Origin: Pseudomonadota bacterium
GTDB lineage: Bacteria > Pseudomonadota > Alphaproteobacteria > Rs-D84
NCBI GenBank assembly: GCA_009781955.1
Contig: WQUT01000059.1
Location: 1 to 10,117 of the forward strand
Length of the DNA: 10,117 nucleotides
Reading direction: 5' to 3'
Below are positions 1-5,986 of this stretch, in pieces. The notes beneath the pieces were generated by a model, which ran no database searches, had not been told where the DNA came from, and was given only the letters and a program-made list of their open reading frames with translations. The first letter of the stretch is position 1; each line of letters begins with the position of its first letter. Made by a program: the position numbers and the translations under genes.

Positions 1-560
1 AACAAATTAATCGTGTTATAGAATGCGGCGCGACCGCGGCAAATTAAATCCTCTAGATGCTCTTGATTTTTTATTCTTTCAAACAATTTGAAATAAGAAT
101 TCGGGTTGTTAAAGCTATGCAAAATCGGGGAGGCGTTATAGCTTGGAACATTCAATACACCGAACAATTTATTCTCGTCGCTTATTTTAGCCAGAATCTC
201 CAATTTGAAGCCATCGTTTTTCAGTGTATGGAATAATGTCTCGCCGCCTTCGGCTCTCACGGTCCACATGACGGAATCGTCTTTCAATGGGGTTTCCCTA
301 TATGATTTTATAAAGTCATCTGTTTTAGATAATTCTATCCACTTGTTATCTTGCCAAAAGCTTTTTGTTTCTTCGCCCGCGTACGGAATAAGCAAACTTA
401 ATAGTTCGTCGGATTTATTTTCAGCAATCAGCTCGACAAGAGTATCAAAGTCTTTTTTTAAGAATTCATCGGTGATCAGAGCCAAAATGCAGTTATTCTC
501 GCGATTCCAAGAGCCGATCGCCTTTTTAAGCAAGGCCATCTGTTCAGAGTTTATTTTCAT
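1..560 (-). CDS. Partial ankyrin-like repeat protein, function unknown
   Basis: An open frame starts at ATG 558-560 and reads leftward without a stop to the window edge, giving 186 residues; the C-terminus is missing. A Shine-Dalgarno-like AAGGGA lies about 6 nt before the start. The N-terminal 90 or so residues are helical-looking and acidic (SEQMALLKKAIGSWNREN). From about residue 105 two units of about 37 residues can be aligned: one begins TLFHTLKN and the next PILHSFNN, each followed by a hydrophobic helix (LEILAKI, FKLFERI). This resembles degenerate ankyrin repeats (TPLHxAA consensus), so a protein-binding scaffold is a reasonable guess. Composition is AT-rich and Lys/Asn-rich, unlike recN or xseA. 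No catalytic motif is visible. The reading frame is well supported; the ankyrin assignment is tentative. Confidence 0.7.
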   Translation of the reverse strand, partial: MKINSEQMALLKKAIGSWNRENNCILALITDEFLKKDFDTLVELIAENKSDELLSLLIPYAGEETKSFWQDNKWIELSKTDDFIKSYRETPLKDDSVMWTVRAEGGETLFHTLKNDGFKLEILAKISDENKLFGVLNVPSYNASPILHSFNNPNSYFKLFERIKNQEHLEDLICRGRAAFYNTINL

Positions 561-603
561 AACATTCCCTTTTAGTTGCCCTCTCTCGCAAACCCAAAAT
601 TAA

Positions 604-622
604 ACCGCCATAGAATGGCGGT
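604..622. repeat. Short hairpin downstream of the 184-bp element
   Basis: ACCGCCAT (604-611) and ATGGCGGT (615-622) form a perfect 8-bp stem with a 3-nt loop. On the minus strand it is followed by TTTAATTTT, a poor U-tract, so it could be a weak terminator for transcription entering from the right. It sits 8 bp outside the inverted-repeat element at 631-814 and may belong to it. Confidence 0.5.
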
Positions 623-630
623 CGGGAAGT

Positions 631-814
631 TTAGAAATCACACTAGTTGGAATGACTCCGCGGCCTTTGGGCGATCCGTCGCCGCAAGCGGCGCCGAGAC
701 ACGACCCTGTTTTATAGCCAACGGCTCCCCGACCCTTTGCTGTCGGAGATAACGGCGTAAAAACGCGCGTCAAGAATAACGACGTTTTCACGCCGCAACT
801 AGTGAGGGTTCTAA
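631..814. repeat. 184-bp intergenic element with 19-bp terminal inverted repeats
   Basis: The ends are imperfect inverted repeats: TTAGAA-4nt-CACTAGTTG at 631-649 and its complement at 796-814, matching at 16 of 19 positions. The interior carries GC-rich hairpins, including a palindromic block at 676-698 (GCCGC-AA-GCGGC core). That block matches 3642-3664, inside the third insert of recN, at 22 of 23 positions. A 63-codon minus-strand frame (600-791) runs through it, but its composition follows the palindromes and I do not regard it as a gene. No transposase is present, so at most this is a non-autonomous repeat. It fills most of the 350-bp gap between the ankyrin-like gene and the deacetylase gene. 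Confidence 0.6.
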
Positions 815-885
815 CACCCCCGAAGCCATATCCCTATGGATTCACGTATAACTTTATAACAAAATCAGAAAAATGCAAATTTTTT

Positions 886-914
886 TTGACACGGTTATTT
901 AATAATTGTGTCAA
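886..914. repeat. Small inverted repeat at the deacetylase gene's end
   Basis: TTGACAC (886-892) and GTGTCAA (908-914) form a 7-bp stem with a 15-nt AT-rich loop, overlapping the deacetylase stop codon (911-913). On the deacetylase strand the stem is followed by an A-run, not a T-run, so a standard intrinsic terminator is not supported. The rest of 815-910 shows nothing further that I can support. Confidence 0.35.
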
Positions 915-1681
915 TCCGGCAGCTGGCGGAAGGTATAGCCGCGCTTTATCAATTCGGCCAGCGCGAGCTGCAGGCCGATTCCACTGGGGCTGGTGGGCTG
1001 GTTCATATGCGCCAGCAAGATATCGCCGGGCTTTGCCGTCATGGCTATCCGGTAAACATCGTGCGCGGGCAGGGTCGCGCCGGCATCCAGGCTCTTTGCA
1101 AAGCCGGCGATTTTTATCTTTAACTTTTCCGTAATAATTTTAATTGATTCGGCGTCATAGTATGCCGCGCCGGAACGATACCATGTCGGACGCCGCCCGG
1201 TCAGTTTTTCTATCTTGTCCGCGTTGTCGCCGATCTCGCTCGCCAGCTCTTGCGCGGACTTTGTGCCGCGGATACCGTGCGCATACTTGCCGCTGACGGA
1301 TGCGGCCCGATGCTTGGTCCCGTGGTTTTCAATTTTAAACAGCGGGTCGGCGGCCAATTCCGCGAAAGTTTCCGGATTCGCGTCGGCCCACCGCGCGTTT
1401 ATGAACAATGTCGCCGGAATATTGTTCGCGCGCAGAAAGATGATGATATCGCTATCGTATCCGTCACCGCCATGCCCGCCGCACGCATCCAGCGTCAGAT
1501 ATAAATCTTTTGCATCTTTGTTTGCCGGGGCGATTTTGTCGGTGATGCCGCCGGCATGCTCGCCCCAAAACGAACGCACAGTCGCGGCGTCATGCGCGGC
1601 GGGCGTATCTTGAGCATGTACCGCCACGGGAACGGCGGTAAGCGCAATCAGGACCAGGGAAGGGAAAAACAGCTTTCTCAT
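911..1681 (-). CDS. Secreted polysaccharide deacetylase (NodB homology domain)
   Basis: Encodes 256 residues from ATG 1679-1681. An upstream in-frame TTG at 1717 was rejected because it overlaps the promoter and would bury the signal peptide. Residues 1-23 form a classic signal peptide (MRK, hydrophobic core, cleavage near VHA|QD), so the product should be periplasmic or exported. Residues 60-250 match the carbohydrate esterase 4/NodB fold: motif 1 LTLDACGG (D65, with Ala at the usual second Asp), motif 2 NHGTKH (H120, H124), motif 3 RRPTWYRS (about 163-170), and the C-terminal GDILLAHMN (H215). The family removes N- or O-acetyl groups from polysaccharides such as peptidoglycan or chitin oligomers, usually with a metal held by Asp-His-His. 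The Asp-to-Ala change means metal binding may differ here. Substrate unknown. It is divergent from recN. Confidence 0.85.
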   Translation of the reverse strand: MRKLFFPSLVLIALTAVPVAVHAQDTPAAHDAATVRSFWGEHAGGITDKIAPANKDAKDLYLTLDACGGHGGDGYDSDIIIFLRANNIPATLFINARWADANPETFAELAADPLFKIENHGTKHRAASVSGKYAHGIRGTKSAQELASEIGDNADKIEKLTGRRPTWYRSGAAYYDAESIKIITEKLKIKIAGFAKSLDAGATLPAHDVYRIAMTAKPGDILLAHMNQPTSPSGIGLQLALAELIKRGYTFRQLPD

Positions 1682-1753
1682 TTGCGGAAATAATAGCACT
1701 AAATCCGCAATTTTCAATTGAATTGCAAAGAAATTTTATCCTATAATAATCAT
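1682..1753. promoter_or_regulatory. Divergent overlapping promoters for recN and the deacetylase
   Basis: Rightward: TTGAAT (1718-1723), 18-bp spacer, TATAAT (1742-1747), then 6 nt to the recN ATG at 1754. Leftward: TTGAAA (complement of 1712-1717), 16-bp spacer, TATTAT (complement of 1690-1695), then 8 nt to the deacetylase ATG at 1681. The two -35 boxes abut within the palindrome TTCAATTGAA (1713-1722), so polymerases probably compete for the site. No Shine-Dalgarno precedes either start. With +1 placed 7 positions after the -10 box, recN transcription would begin at its ATG and the deacetylase within 2 nt of its own, implying leaderless mRNAs. No LexA-type operator was recognised. Confidence 0.55.
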
Positions 1754-3973
1754 ATGCTAACGCGTCTGAGTATTTCGGGTATTGTTCTGATTGACCGGCT
1801 GGATCTGGAGTTCGGCCGGGGATTGAACGTGCTGACGGGCGAAACGGGGGCGGGGAAATCCATCCTGTTGGACGCTCTCGCGCTCGCACTCGGCGCGCGG
1901 TCGGACGTGGGACTGATCCGGCACGGATGCGAGAGCGCATCGGTTATTGCCGAATTTTTTATCCCCGCCCTTGCGGCGGGGGTCGGCTCGCGAGGTTGCG
2001 GGGCGGAGTGTGGGTTAAATAATCAAATTGATTCGGGTGATAGTTTAATGAACCCATCCCCCGTCCGCTACGCGGCCGACCCCTGCCGCAAGGGCAAGGG
2101 TGAGCGCTCCGCGCTTTATGATATTCTTTCCGAACTTGATATTGATGCGCCGGACGGGATGTTAATTCTGCGGCGGACATTGTCGGCGGACGGCAAATCG
2201 CGCGCCTGGATCAACGATGTGCCCGTCGGAATCAAGACATTAAAGCAAGTGGGGGACGAGTGCGTGGAAATCCACGGCCAGTTTGAAAGCCATTCTCTGC
2301 TGGATCCGGCAACACACGTCGCGGCATTGGATGAGTTTGCTAGTTCTTGTCCCCCCACCGGTCCGCAAAATCGCGCGCCGACTCCCCCCAAGGGGGGAGT
2401 TGTTGAGCACGTATTCACTTCGCAACCAGTGAGCGATAAATTACTCCCCCCTTGGGGGGAGTCGGCGGCACTTTCTCGTGCGACGGTGGGGGGACAAAAA
2501 TATATTGAATTATTATCCGCCGTTCGCAACACATACCACGAATGGCGGGCGGCGGACAAGAAGTTGCACGATTTGCAAGATTTGCTGGCGCGCAGCGCGG
2601 CGGAGCGAGAATTTCTGGAACACAATGTGAAAGAGCTGGAATCGCTGCGCCCCGTTGTCGGCGAAGAGGCTATGCTGGCCGCACAGCGCGCGATGCTGAT
2701 GGATATGGAAAAAAACGGGGCGATATTAAAAGAAGCGCATGCCGCAATGATGGGCGGCGTGCCCCCCGTAGCCGGGCGTTGTGGGGGGCGCGACATTGGC
2801 GAATCTCTGTTTAACGCCGCGCATATTCTGGGGCGCATAAAAACCGACCCGAATCCCTATGCAGCGCAGATTGATAAACTTTACGAACTGGGCGCGGCGG
2901 TGGCAGAGGTCGCAGAGCAAATCGCCCCGCGCGATGCCGTGGATATGGCCGCGCTGGAATCATCCGAAGAACGACTGTTTGCTCTCCGCGCCGCGGCGCG
3001 GAAACACCGCGTCGCGCCGGATGAATTGCCCAACAAACTGGCCGAGATGGCGGAACAGTTGGCCGCGCTGGACAACAGCGACGCGGAATTAAAGCGCGCG
3101 ACCGCCGCCGCGGTGACGGCGCGGGCCGCATATGACGCGGCCGCAGGATGCCTGCATGCCGCGCGTGTTGACGCGGCGAAGAATCTGCGCGCGGAAATAT
3201 TGGCGGAGCTGCCCGATCTGAAACTCAAATCCGCGGATTTTGATGTTGCGATTGAAACGGGCGCCCCCACCGCCGCCGGCGCCGACGCTATCACTTTTAT
3301 GATTAAAACCAACCCGGGAACCCCGTTTGCGCCGCTGAATAAAATCGCCAGCGGGGGCGAATTGGCGCGGTTGATGCTGGCGCTCCGCGTCGTTCTATCG
3401 CATGGCAACGCCGCCAAGACATTTGTGTTTGACGAGGTTGATACGGGGATAAGCGGTGCGACCGCATCCGCGGTGGGGCAACGATTGGCGCGTTTGGCGG
3501 GCTCCGTCGCATCCGACGCTCCGGCGCGTGCCACCCCTCTTGGGGGGAGCTCCGCGGCTGGTATCGCCGCGGTGTGGGGGGCTTCTTCAAATAAAATAAA
3601 CACATCAAGCAATAATTTAATCGGAAGTAGCCCCCCCTCGGCCGTCGCCACAAGCGGCGCCGAGCCACTCCCCCCCACCGGGGCCCCCGCGCGACTGGTT
3701 GTGTCGCGTGGGGTGGGCATGAGGGGGGAGACGCGACGGAGCCAAACTGCGCCACTACAACAAGTCATCGTGGTCACGCATTCCGCCCAGGTCGCGGGAT
3801 TCGGCGATACGCATTATCTGATTAAAAAATCAAGCGATGGAAAAACGACAACCACGGATGTGTGCAAACTTGCCGGCGACGCGCGGCTGTCCGAAATCGC
3901 CCGCATCATCAGCGGCGAAAAAATCACGCCGGAAGCCGTCGCCACCGCGAAAACATTATTGAAAAACACTTGA
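1754..3973 (+). CDS. recN: DNA repair ATPase RecN, enlarged by in-frame palindromic inserts
   Basis: SMC-like ATPase acting in recombinational double-strand break repair. ATG 1754 is chosen because MLTRLSISGIVLIDRLDLEF is the family N-terminus; the upstream TTG at 1718 overlaps the -35 box. Walker A GETGAGKS is at residues 29-36, signature SGGE at 533-536, Walker B VFDEVDTG around 558-565 and the switch His in VTHS at 676. All key ATPase motifs are intact and the frame is unbroken. The product is 739 residues against about 550-560 for the family. The excess lies in low-complexity Pro/Gly/Ala-rich inserts at about residues 70-117, 198-248, 337-345 and 583-664, each coinciding with a DNA palindrome. 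Removing them restores recognisable RecN junctions, such as IAEFFIP to SALYDILSELDID and RLARLAG to QQVIVVTHS. Inserts fall at likely surface loops beside the ATPase head and coiled coil. Whether they persist in the protein is unknown. Confidence 0.95.
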   Translation: MLTRLSISGIVLIDRLDLEFGRGLNVLTGETGAGKSILLDALALALGARSDVGLIRHGCESASVIAEFFIPALAAGVGSRGCGAECGLNNQIDSGDSLMNPSPVRYAADPCRKGKGERSALYDILSELDIDAPDGMLILRRTLSADGKSRAWINDVPVGIKTLKQVGDECVEIHGQFESHSLLDPATHVAALDEFASSCPPTGPQNRAPTPPKGGVVEHVFTSQPVSDKLLPPWGESAALSRATVGGQKYIELLSAVRNTYHEWRAADKKLHDLQDLLARSAAEREFLEHNVKELESLRPVVGEEAMLAAQRAMLMDMEKNGAILKEAHAAMMGGVPPVAGRCGGRDIGESLFNAAHILGRIKTDPNPYAAQIDKLYELGAAVAEVAEQIAPRDAVDMAALESSEERLFALRAAARKHRVAPDELPNKLAEMAEQLAALDNSDAELKRATAAAVTARAAYDAAAGCLHAARVDAAKNLRAEILAELPDLKLKSADFDVAIETGAPTAAGADAITFMIKTNPGTPFAPLNKIASGGELARLMLALRVVLSHGNAAKTFVFDEVDTGISGATASAVGQRLARLAGSVASDAPARATPLGGSSAAGIAAVWGASSNKINTSSNNLIGSSPPSAVATSGAEPLPPTGAPARLVVSRGVGMRGETRRSQTAPLQQVIVVTHSAQVAGFGDTHYLIKKSSDGKTTTTDVCKLAGDARLSEIARIISGEKITPEAVATAKTLLKNT
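1962..2102. repeat. Palindromic insert 1 in recN (family B, shared with xseA)
   Basis: About 141 bp (47 codons, in frame). The left arm begins CCCCGCC-CTTGC-GGCGGGG, a 7-bp hairpin, then GTCGGCTCGCG and TGTGGGTTAA. The right arm, complemented, reads CCCTTGCCCTTGCGGCAGG, then GGTCGGCCGCG and GATGGGTT. The two arms of about 60 bp are imperfect inverted repeats around an AT-rich centre (about 2013-2050). The left arm is closely similar to the xseA copy at 4668-4823. Boundaries are estimated from arm symmetry and from where RecN homology breaks. Confidence 0.8.
2347..2497. repeat. Palindromic insert 2 in recN (family A, shared with 8284-8459)
   Basis: About 151 bp. Outer ends TTGTCCCCCCACCG (2347-2360) and its complement (2484-2497) are inverted repeats. 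Each arm also holds a near-perfect hairpin: ACTCCCCCC-AA-GGGGGGAGT at 2381-2400 and ACTCCCCCC-TT-GGGGGGAGT at 2443-2462. The central segment contains AGTGAGCG, and the right arm, complemented, contains GCAC-loop-AGTGCCGCC. Both features recur in the intergenic element at 8284-8459. The insert adds about 50 Pro/Gly-rich residues just before the first coiled coil of RecN. Confidence 0.8.
2762..2788. repeat. Small palindromic insert in recN
   Basis: CCCCCC (2762-2767) and GGGGGG (2783-2788) flank a 15-nt loop, with GC-rich sequence outside. It encodes roughly PPVAGRCGGR in a helical region where RecN homologues would read more directly from GG to DIGESLF. It is probably a remnant or solitary module of the larger elements; boundaries are uncertain. 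Confidence 0.45.
3500..3743. repeat. Palindromic insert 3 in recN (244 bp, related to 631-814)
   Basis: Terminal inverted repeats GGCTCCGTCGC (3500-3510) and GCGACGGAGCC (3733-3743). Inside, CCGCGGC-7nt-GCCGCGG forms a hairpin in the left arm (about 3552-3572), and a matching GC-rich hairpin lies at about 3637-3665 in the right arm. The inner stem GGGGGGCTTCTTC pairs with GAAGTAGCCCCCC around an AT-rich centre (about 3588-3623). The block at 3642-3664 matches 676-698 in the intergenic element at 22 of 23 positions. The right arm carries an extra hairpin (GCGCGAC-7nt-GTCGCGT) absent from the left. The insert separates the Walker B segment from the His switch. Confidence 0.75.
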
Positions 3974-4024
3974 TTTATTTCAATCCACGTTTTGCAACTG
4001 CGTAATACACATTTTCTTTCATGG

Positions 4025-5449
4025 TTATACCTTTACTATTCCATCTGCGAATTCTATTTCGGCGGGTTGGGCAAAGTCGGCGGCGCGGGAAATGATTTTG
4101 GTATTGTGGCGGACGATCGCATACCCGCGGGCCAAAACGTTTTTATAAGACAGCGATGACAACATCTGCCCCGCGTGCGTTACGATTTGCCGCGCCGCGG
4201 CCAGGCGGTTGATCAACAGGACGGGCAGGCGGTCCGCATGCATCATCGTGGTTCGCGCGGCGGTAATTTTATTCTGAAAAATAATATTCATGGTGCGGCC
4301 CAGGTCATCCAACCGCTGCGCGCGTTCCATAATCATTTGTTTCGGCGATTTGACACTCAGGCCGACAACCGCGGCGCGCAAATTCTTTAACCGCGAAACA
4401 TATGCGGACGACAGCCGGTGCGACAAATTCTCGGTCTCGGTCAGAACGCTGATTTTTGTGGGCACGACCGCCTCGGCCGCGCCGGTCGGCGTCGGCGCGC
4501 GGAAATCCGCCGCAAAATCTATCAGCATCCAATCCGGTTCATGCCCGACGCCGGACACCACGGGGATTTCGGATGCCGCCACCGCCCGAACCACAACCTC
4601 TTCAGAAAACGGCAATAAATCTTCCAACGATCCGCCGCCGCGCGCGACAATGATGACATCGGGCCTTACCCCCGCCCTTGCGGCGGGGGGCGGCTCACGG
4701 TTTTGCGGGCCGGGGGGTGGGTTAATTAAAGTATCGCTTAAATCATTTTGCTTATTTGATTCATTAAACCCATCCCCCGCCGCGCAAGAAAGCACCGGCG
4801 ACCCCTGCCGCAAGGGCAGGGGTAGACCCGCGGTAACGGACGTATCAAATTTCGGCAAGTCGTTAAAGAATTTTATTCCCGCCGCAACCTCTGTCGCGGC
4901 AGACACGCCCTGGACTTGCGCGGGATACAACAAGACTGTCACTGGAAAACGTTCTTTCAGACGATTTATTATATCCTGGAACGCCGCGCCCGTGGGCGAT
5001 GTCACAACGCCGATTACGGACGGGAATCGGGGCAGGGGTTTCTTGCGCGCCGCATCAAACAAACCCTCTGCCGCCAGTTTTTTCTTGCGCTCTTCCAGCA
5101 TCTTCAGTATCGCGCCCGCGCCCGCCATTTCTATTTCAGCCGCGATGATTTGATAGTTGGAACGCGCGGGGTATGTCGTGAACCGGCCGGTTATTATGAC
5201 TTCCAGCCCGTCGGCCAGCTGGAAATTCACCGGCGTTCCGCGCCATATTATCACAGAAATCGCCGCGCCCGCATCCTTGATGGTCATATAGATATGCCCA
5301 GACGTGGCGCGCGTGATTTGTGACAGCTCGCCCCGAATCTTTATCACGGGAAACGCAGTTTCAATCACGCCCTTTAACAGCGCGGCCGCGTCGGACACGG
5401 AAAAAATCATATCGGGTTTTACAAAAGGTTCGGGTTTTGGAATCGTCAT
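4025..5449 (-). CDS. xseA: Exodeoxyribonuclease VII large subunit XseA with palindromic insert
   Basis: Catalytic subunit of exonuclease VII, which degrades single-stranded DNA in both directions together with XseB; xseB is not in this window. 474 residues. The N-terminal OB-fold domain includes IKIRGELSQI, GHIYMTIKD and VIIWRG (about 37-71). The catalytic domain carries VVTSPTGAAFQDIINRL, IIVARGGGSLEDLLPF and GVGHEPDWMLIDFAADFRAP, and the C-terminus has the family LARGYAIV and a final ADGIVKV. In the GHExDxT segment Met replaces the usual Thr. Residues about 209-261, between FFNDLPKF and RPDVIIVARGGG, are a Pro-rich insert encoded by a palindromic element. The gene converges on recN, with 51 bp between their ends and no clear terminator there. 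Assignment is firm. Confidence 0.95.
   Translation of the reverse strand: MTIPKPEPFVKPDMIFSVSDAAALLKGVIETAFPVIKIRGELSQITRATSGHIYMTIKDAGAAISVIIWRGTPVNFQLADGLEVIITGRFTTYPARSNYQIIAAEIEMAGAGAILKMLEERKKKLAAEGLFDAARKKPLPRFPSVIGVVTSPTGAAFQDIINRLKERFPVTVLLYPAQVQGVSAATEVAAGIKFFNDLPKFDTSVTAGLPLPLRQGSPVLSCAAGDGFNESNKQNDLSDTLINPPPGPQNREPPPAARAGVRPDVIIVARGGGSLEDLLPFSEEVVVRAVAASEIPVVSGVGHEPDWMLIDFAADFRAPTPTGAAEAVVPTKISVLTETENLSHRLSSAYVSRLKNLRAAVVGLSVKSPKQMIMERAQRLDDLGRTMNIIFQNKITAARTTMMHADRLPVLLINRLAAARQIVTHAGQMLSSLSYKNVLARGYAIVRHNTKIISRAADFAQPAEIEFADGIVKV
4668..4823. repeat. Palindromic insert in xseA (family B)
   Basis: About 156 bp (52 codons, in frame with xseA). The left arm reads ACCCCCGCCCTTGCGGCGGG and then GGCGGCTCACGG and GGTGGGTTAA. 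The right arm, complemented, reads ACCCCTGCCCTTGCGGCAGG and later GGGGGATGGGTT. The arms pair over about 60 bp around an AT-rich centre. It matches recN insert 1 along both arms. The CCCTTGCGGC hairpin core is read in a different codon phase here (LPLRQG) than in recN (ALAAG), so the element is open in more than one frame. Confidence 0.8.
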
Positions 5450-5488
5450 TACCTGATCATTATAATACCGACATAAAACATTTTACAA
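5450..5488 (-). promoter_or_regulatory. Candidate xseA promoter with a very short leader
   Basis: On the minus strand TTGTAA (complement of 5483-5488), an 18-bp spacer, TATAAT (complement of 5459-5464), then 9 nt to the xseA ATG. Transcription would start about 3 nt before the ATG. A TTGACT is also present further upstream (complement of 5488-5493). AGGT lies just before the ATG but is too close to be a good Shine-Dalgarno. The promoter overlaps the end of the preceding gene. Confidence 0.4.
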
Positions 5489-5986
5489 GTCAATTCCGTC
5501 TCTTAAATTCACGCCTAACTGACTAGATATTGCAAGGGCAGGTTTATATGCCTTGCTTACAAATTCAAGGGCTTGCCTTCCGCGGTTGTATTCTGATTGG
5601 GGAAATTCATCAAACTGGTCTGCAGTGATGTCAAACCACTCGCCCGTCGGGGCAAATCTCAAATAGTAATGTGGGCCGGTAAAATATGGACTGTTTTCCA
5701 ACATATACGGCACCCACAAGCTATCTCGGCCGAACATGTGATAAAGAATATATGTGGCGACACAACAGCTATGCTGGGAATAAGAAACTTGCCGCGCATA
5801 TTTCGGATTCTTTTCTTTTTCAATTTTATCTTCCGCCAACGAAACTTTCTTGAAATACTGGCGTAGCCACCAAACAGTGTTTTCAATACTATATGGTGTA
5901 ATAAAATTAATATGCAATTGTAGAAAGCGCGCTTTTATGCGCATTTTCTCGGTCGCCTTATCATAAGATTCTGCAGAGAAAGCCAT
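5483..5986 (-). CDS. YunG-like putative papain-fold protein
   Basis: Encodes 167 residues from ATG 5984-5986; no signal peptide or membrane segment. I recognise no exact family, but the central region has the order of motifs seen in YunG-like proteins with a papain-like fold. These are Gln and Cys in SYSQHSCCVATYIL (Q71, C74/C75), a His in GPHYYLRF (H106), and an Asp in GEWFDITADQF (D119, with Q124). This gives a plausible Cys-His-Asp triad, so thiol hydrolase activity is possible but unproven. The N-terminal 65 residues are Lys-rich and helical-looking. Composition is more AT-rich than the flanking tsaD and xseA. The gene has its own promoter at the end of tsaD and no Shine-Dalgarno. Coding status is likely; function is inferred from motif order only. 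Confidence 0.7.
   Translation of the reverse strand: MAFSAESYDKATEKMRIKARFLQLHINFITPYSIENTVWWLRQYFKKVSLAEDKIEKEKNPKYARQVSYSQHSCCVATYILYHMFGRDSLWVPYMLENSPYFTGPHYYLRFAPTGEWFDITADQFDEFPQSEYNRGRQALEFVSKAYKPALAISSQLGVNLRDGIDL

Noticed and set aside
600..791. 63-codon minus-strand open frame in the gap left of the deacetylase gene
   Set aside because: It runs through the hairpins of the inverted-repeat element and starts from a non-ideal site with no Shine-Dalgarno; the coding appearance is explained by the GC-rich palindromes.
886..914. Intrinsic terminator at the end of the deacetylase gene
   Set aside because: The stem is followed by an A-run, not a T-run, on the transcribed strand, and the 7-bp stem has a long loop.
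1962..3743. Inteins or self-splicing introns as an explanation of the RecN inserts
   Set aside because: Inserts of 141-244 bp are too short, encode no splicing motifs, lack intron core structures and keep an open frame. RNA removal or ribosome bypass cannot be excluded from sequence alone, but translation through is simpler.
2881..3777. Long minus-strand open frame opposite recN
   Set aside because: It is a shadow of the GC-rich recN frame, with Arg/Ser/Ala-biased composition and no recognisable domain.
1754..3973. recN as a pseudogene
   Set aside because: The frame is uninterrupted and Walker A, signature, Walker B and the His switch are all intact.
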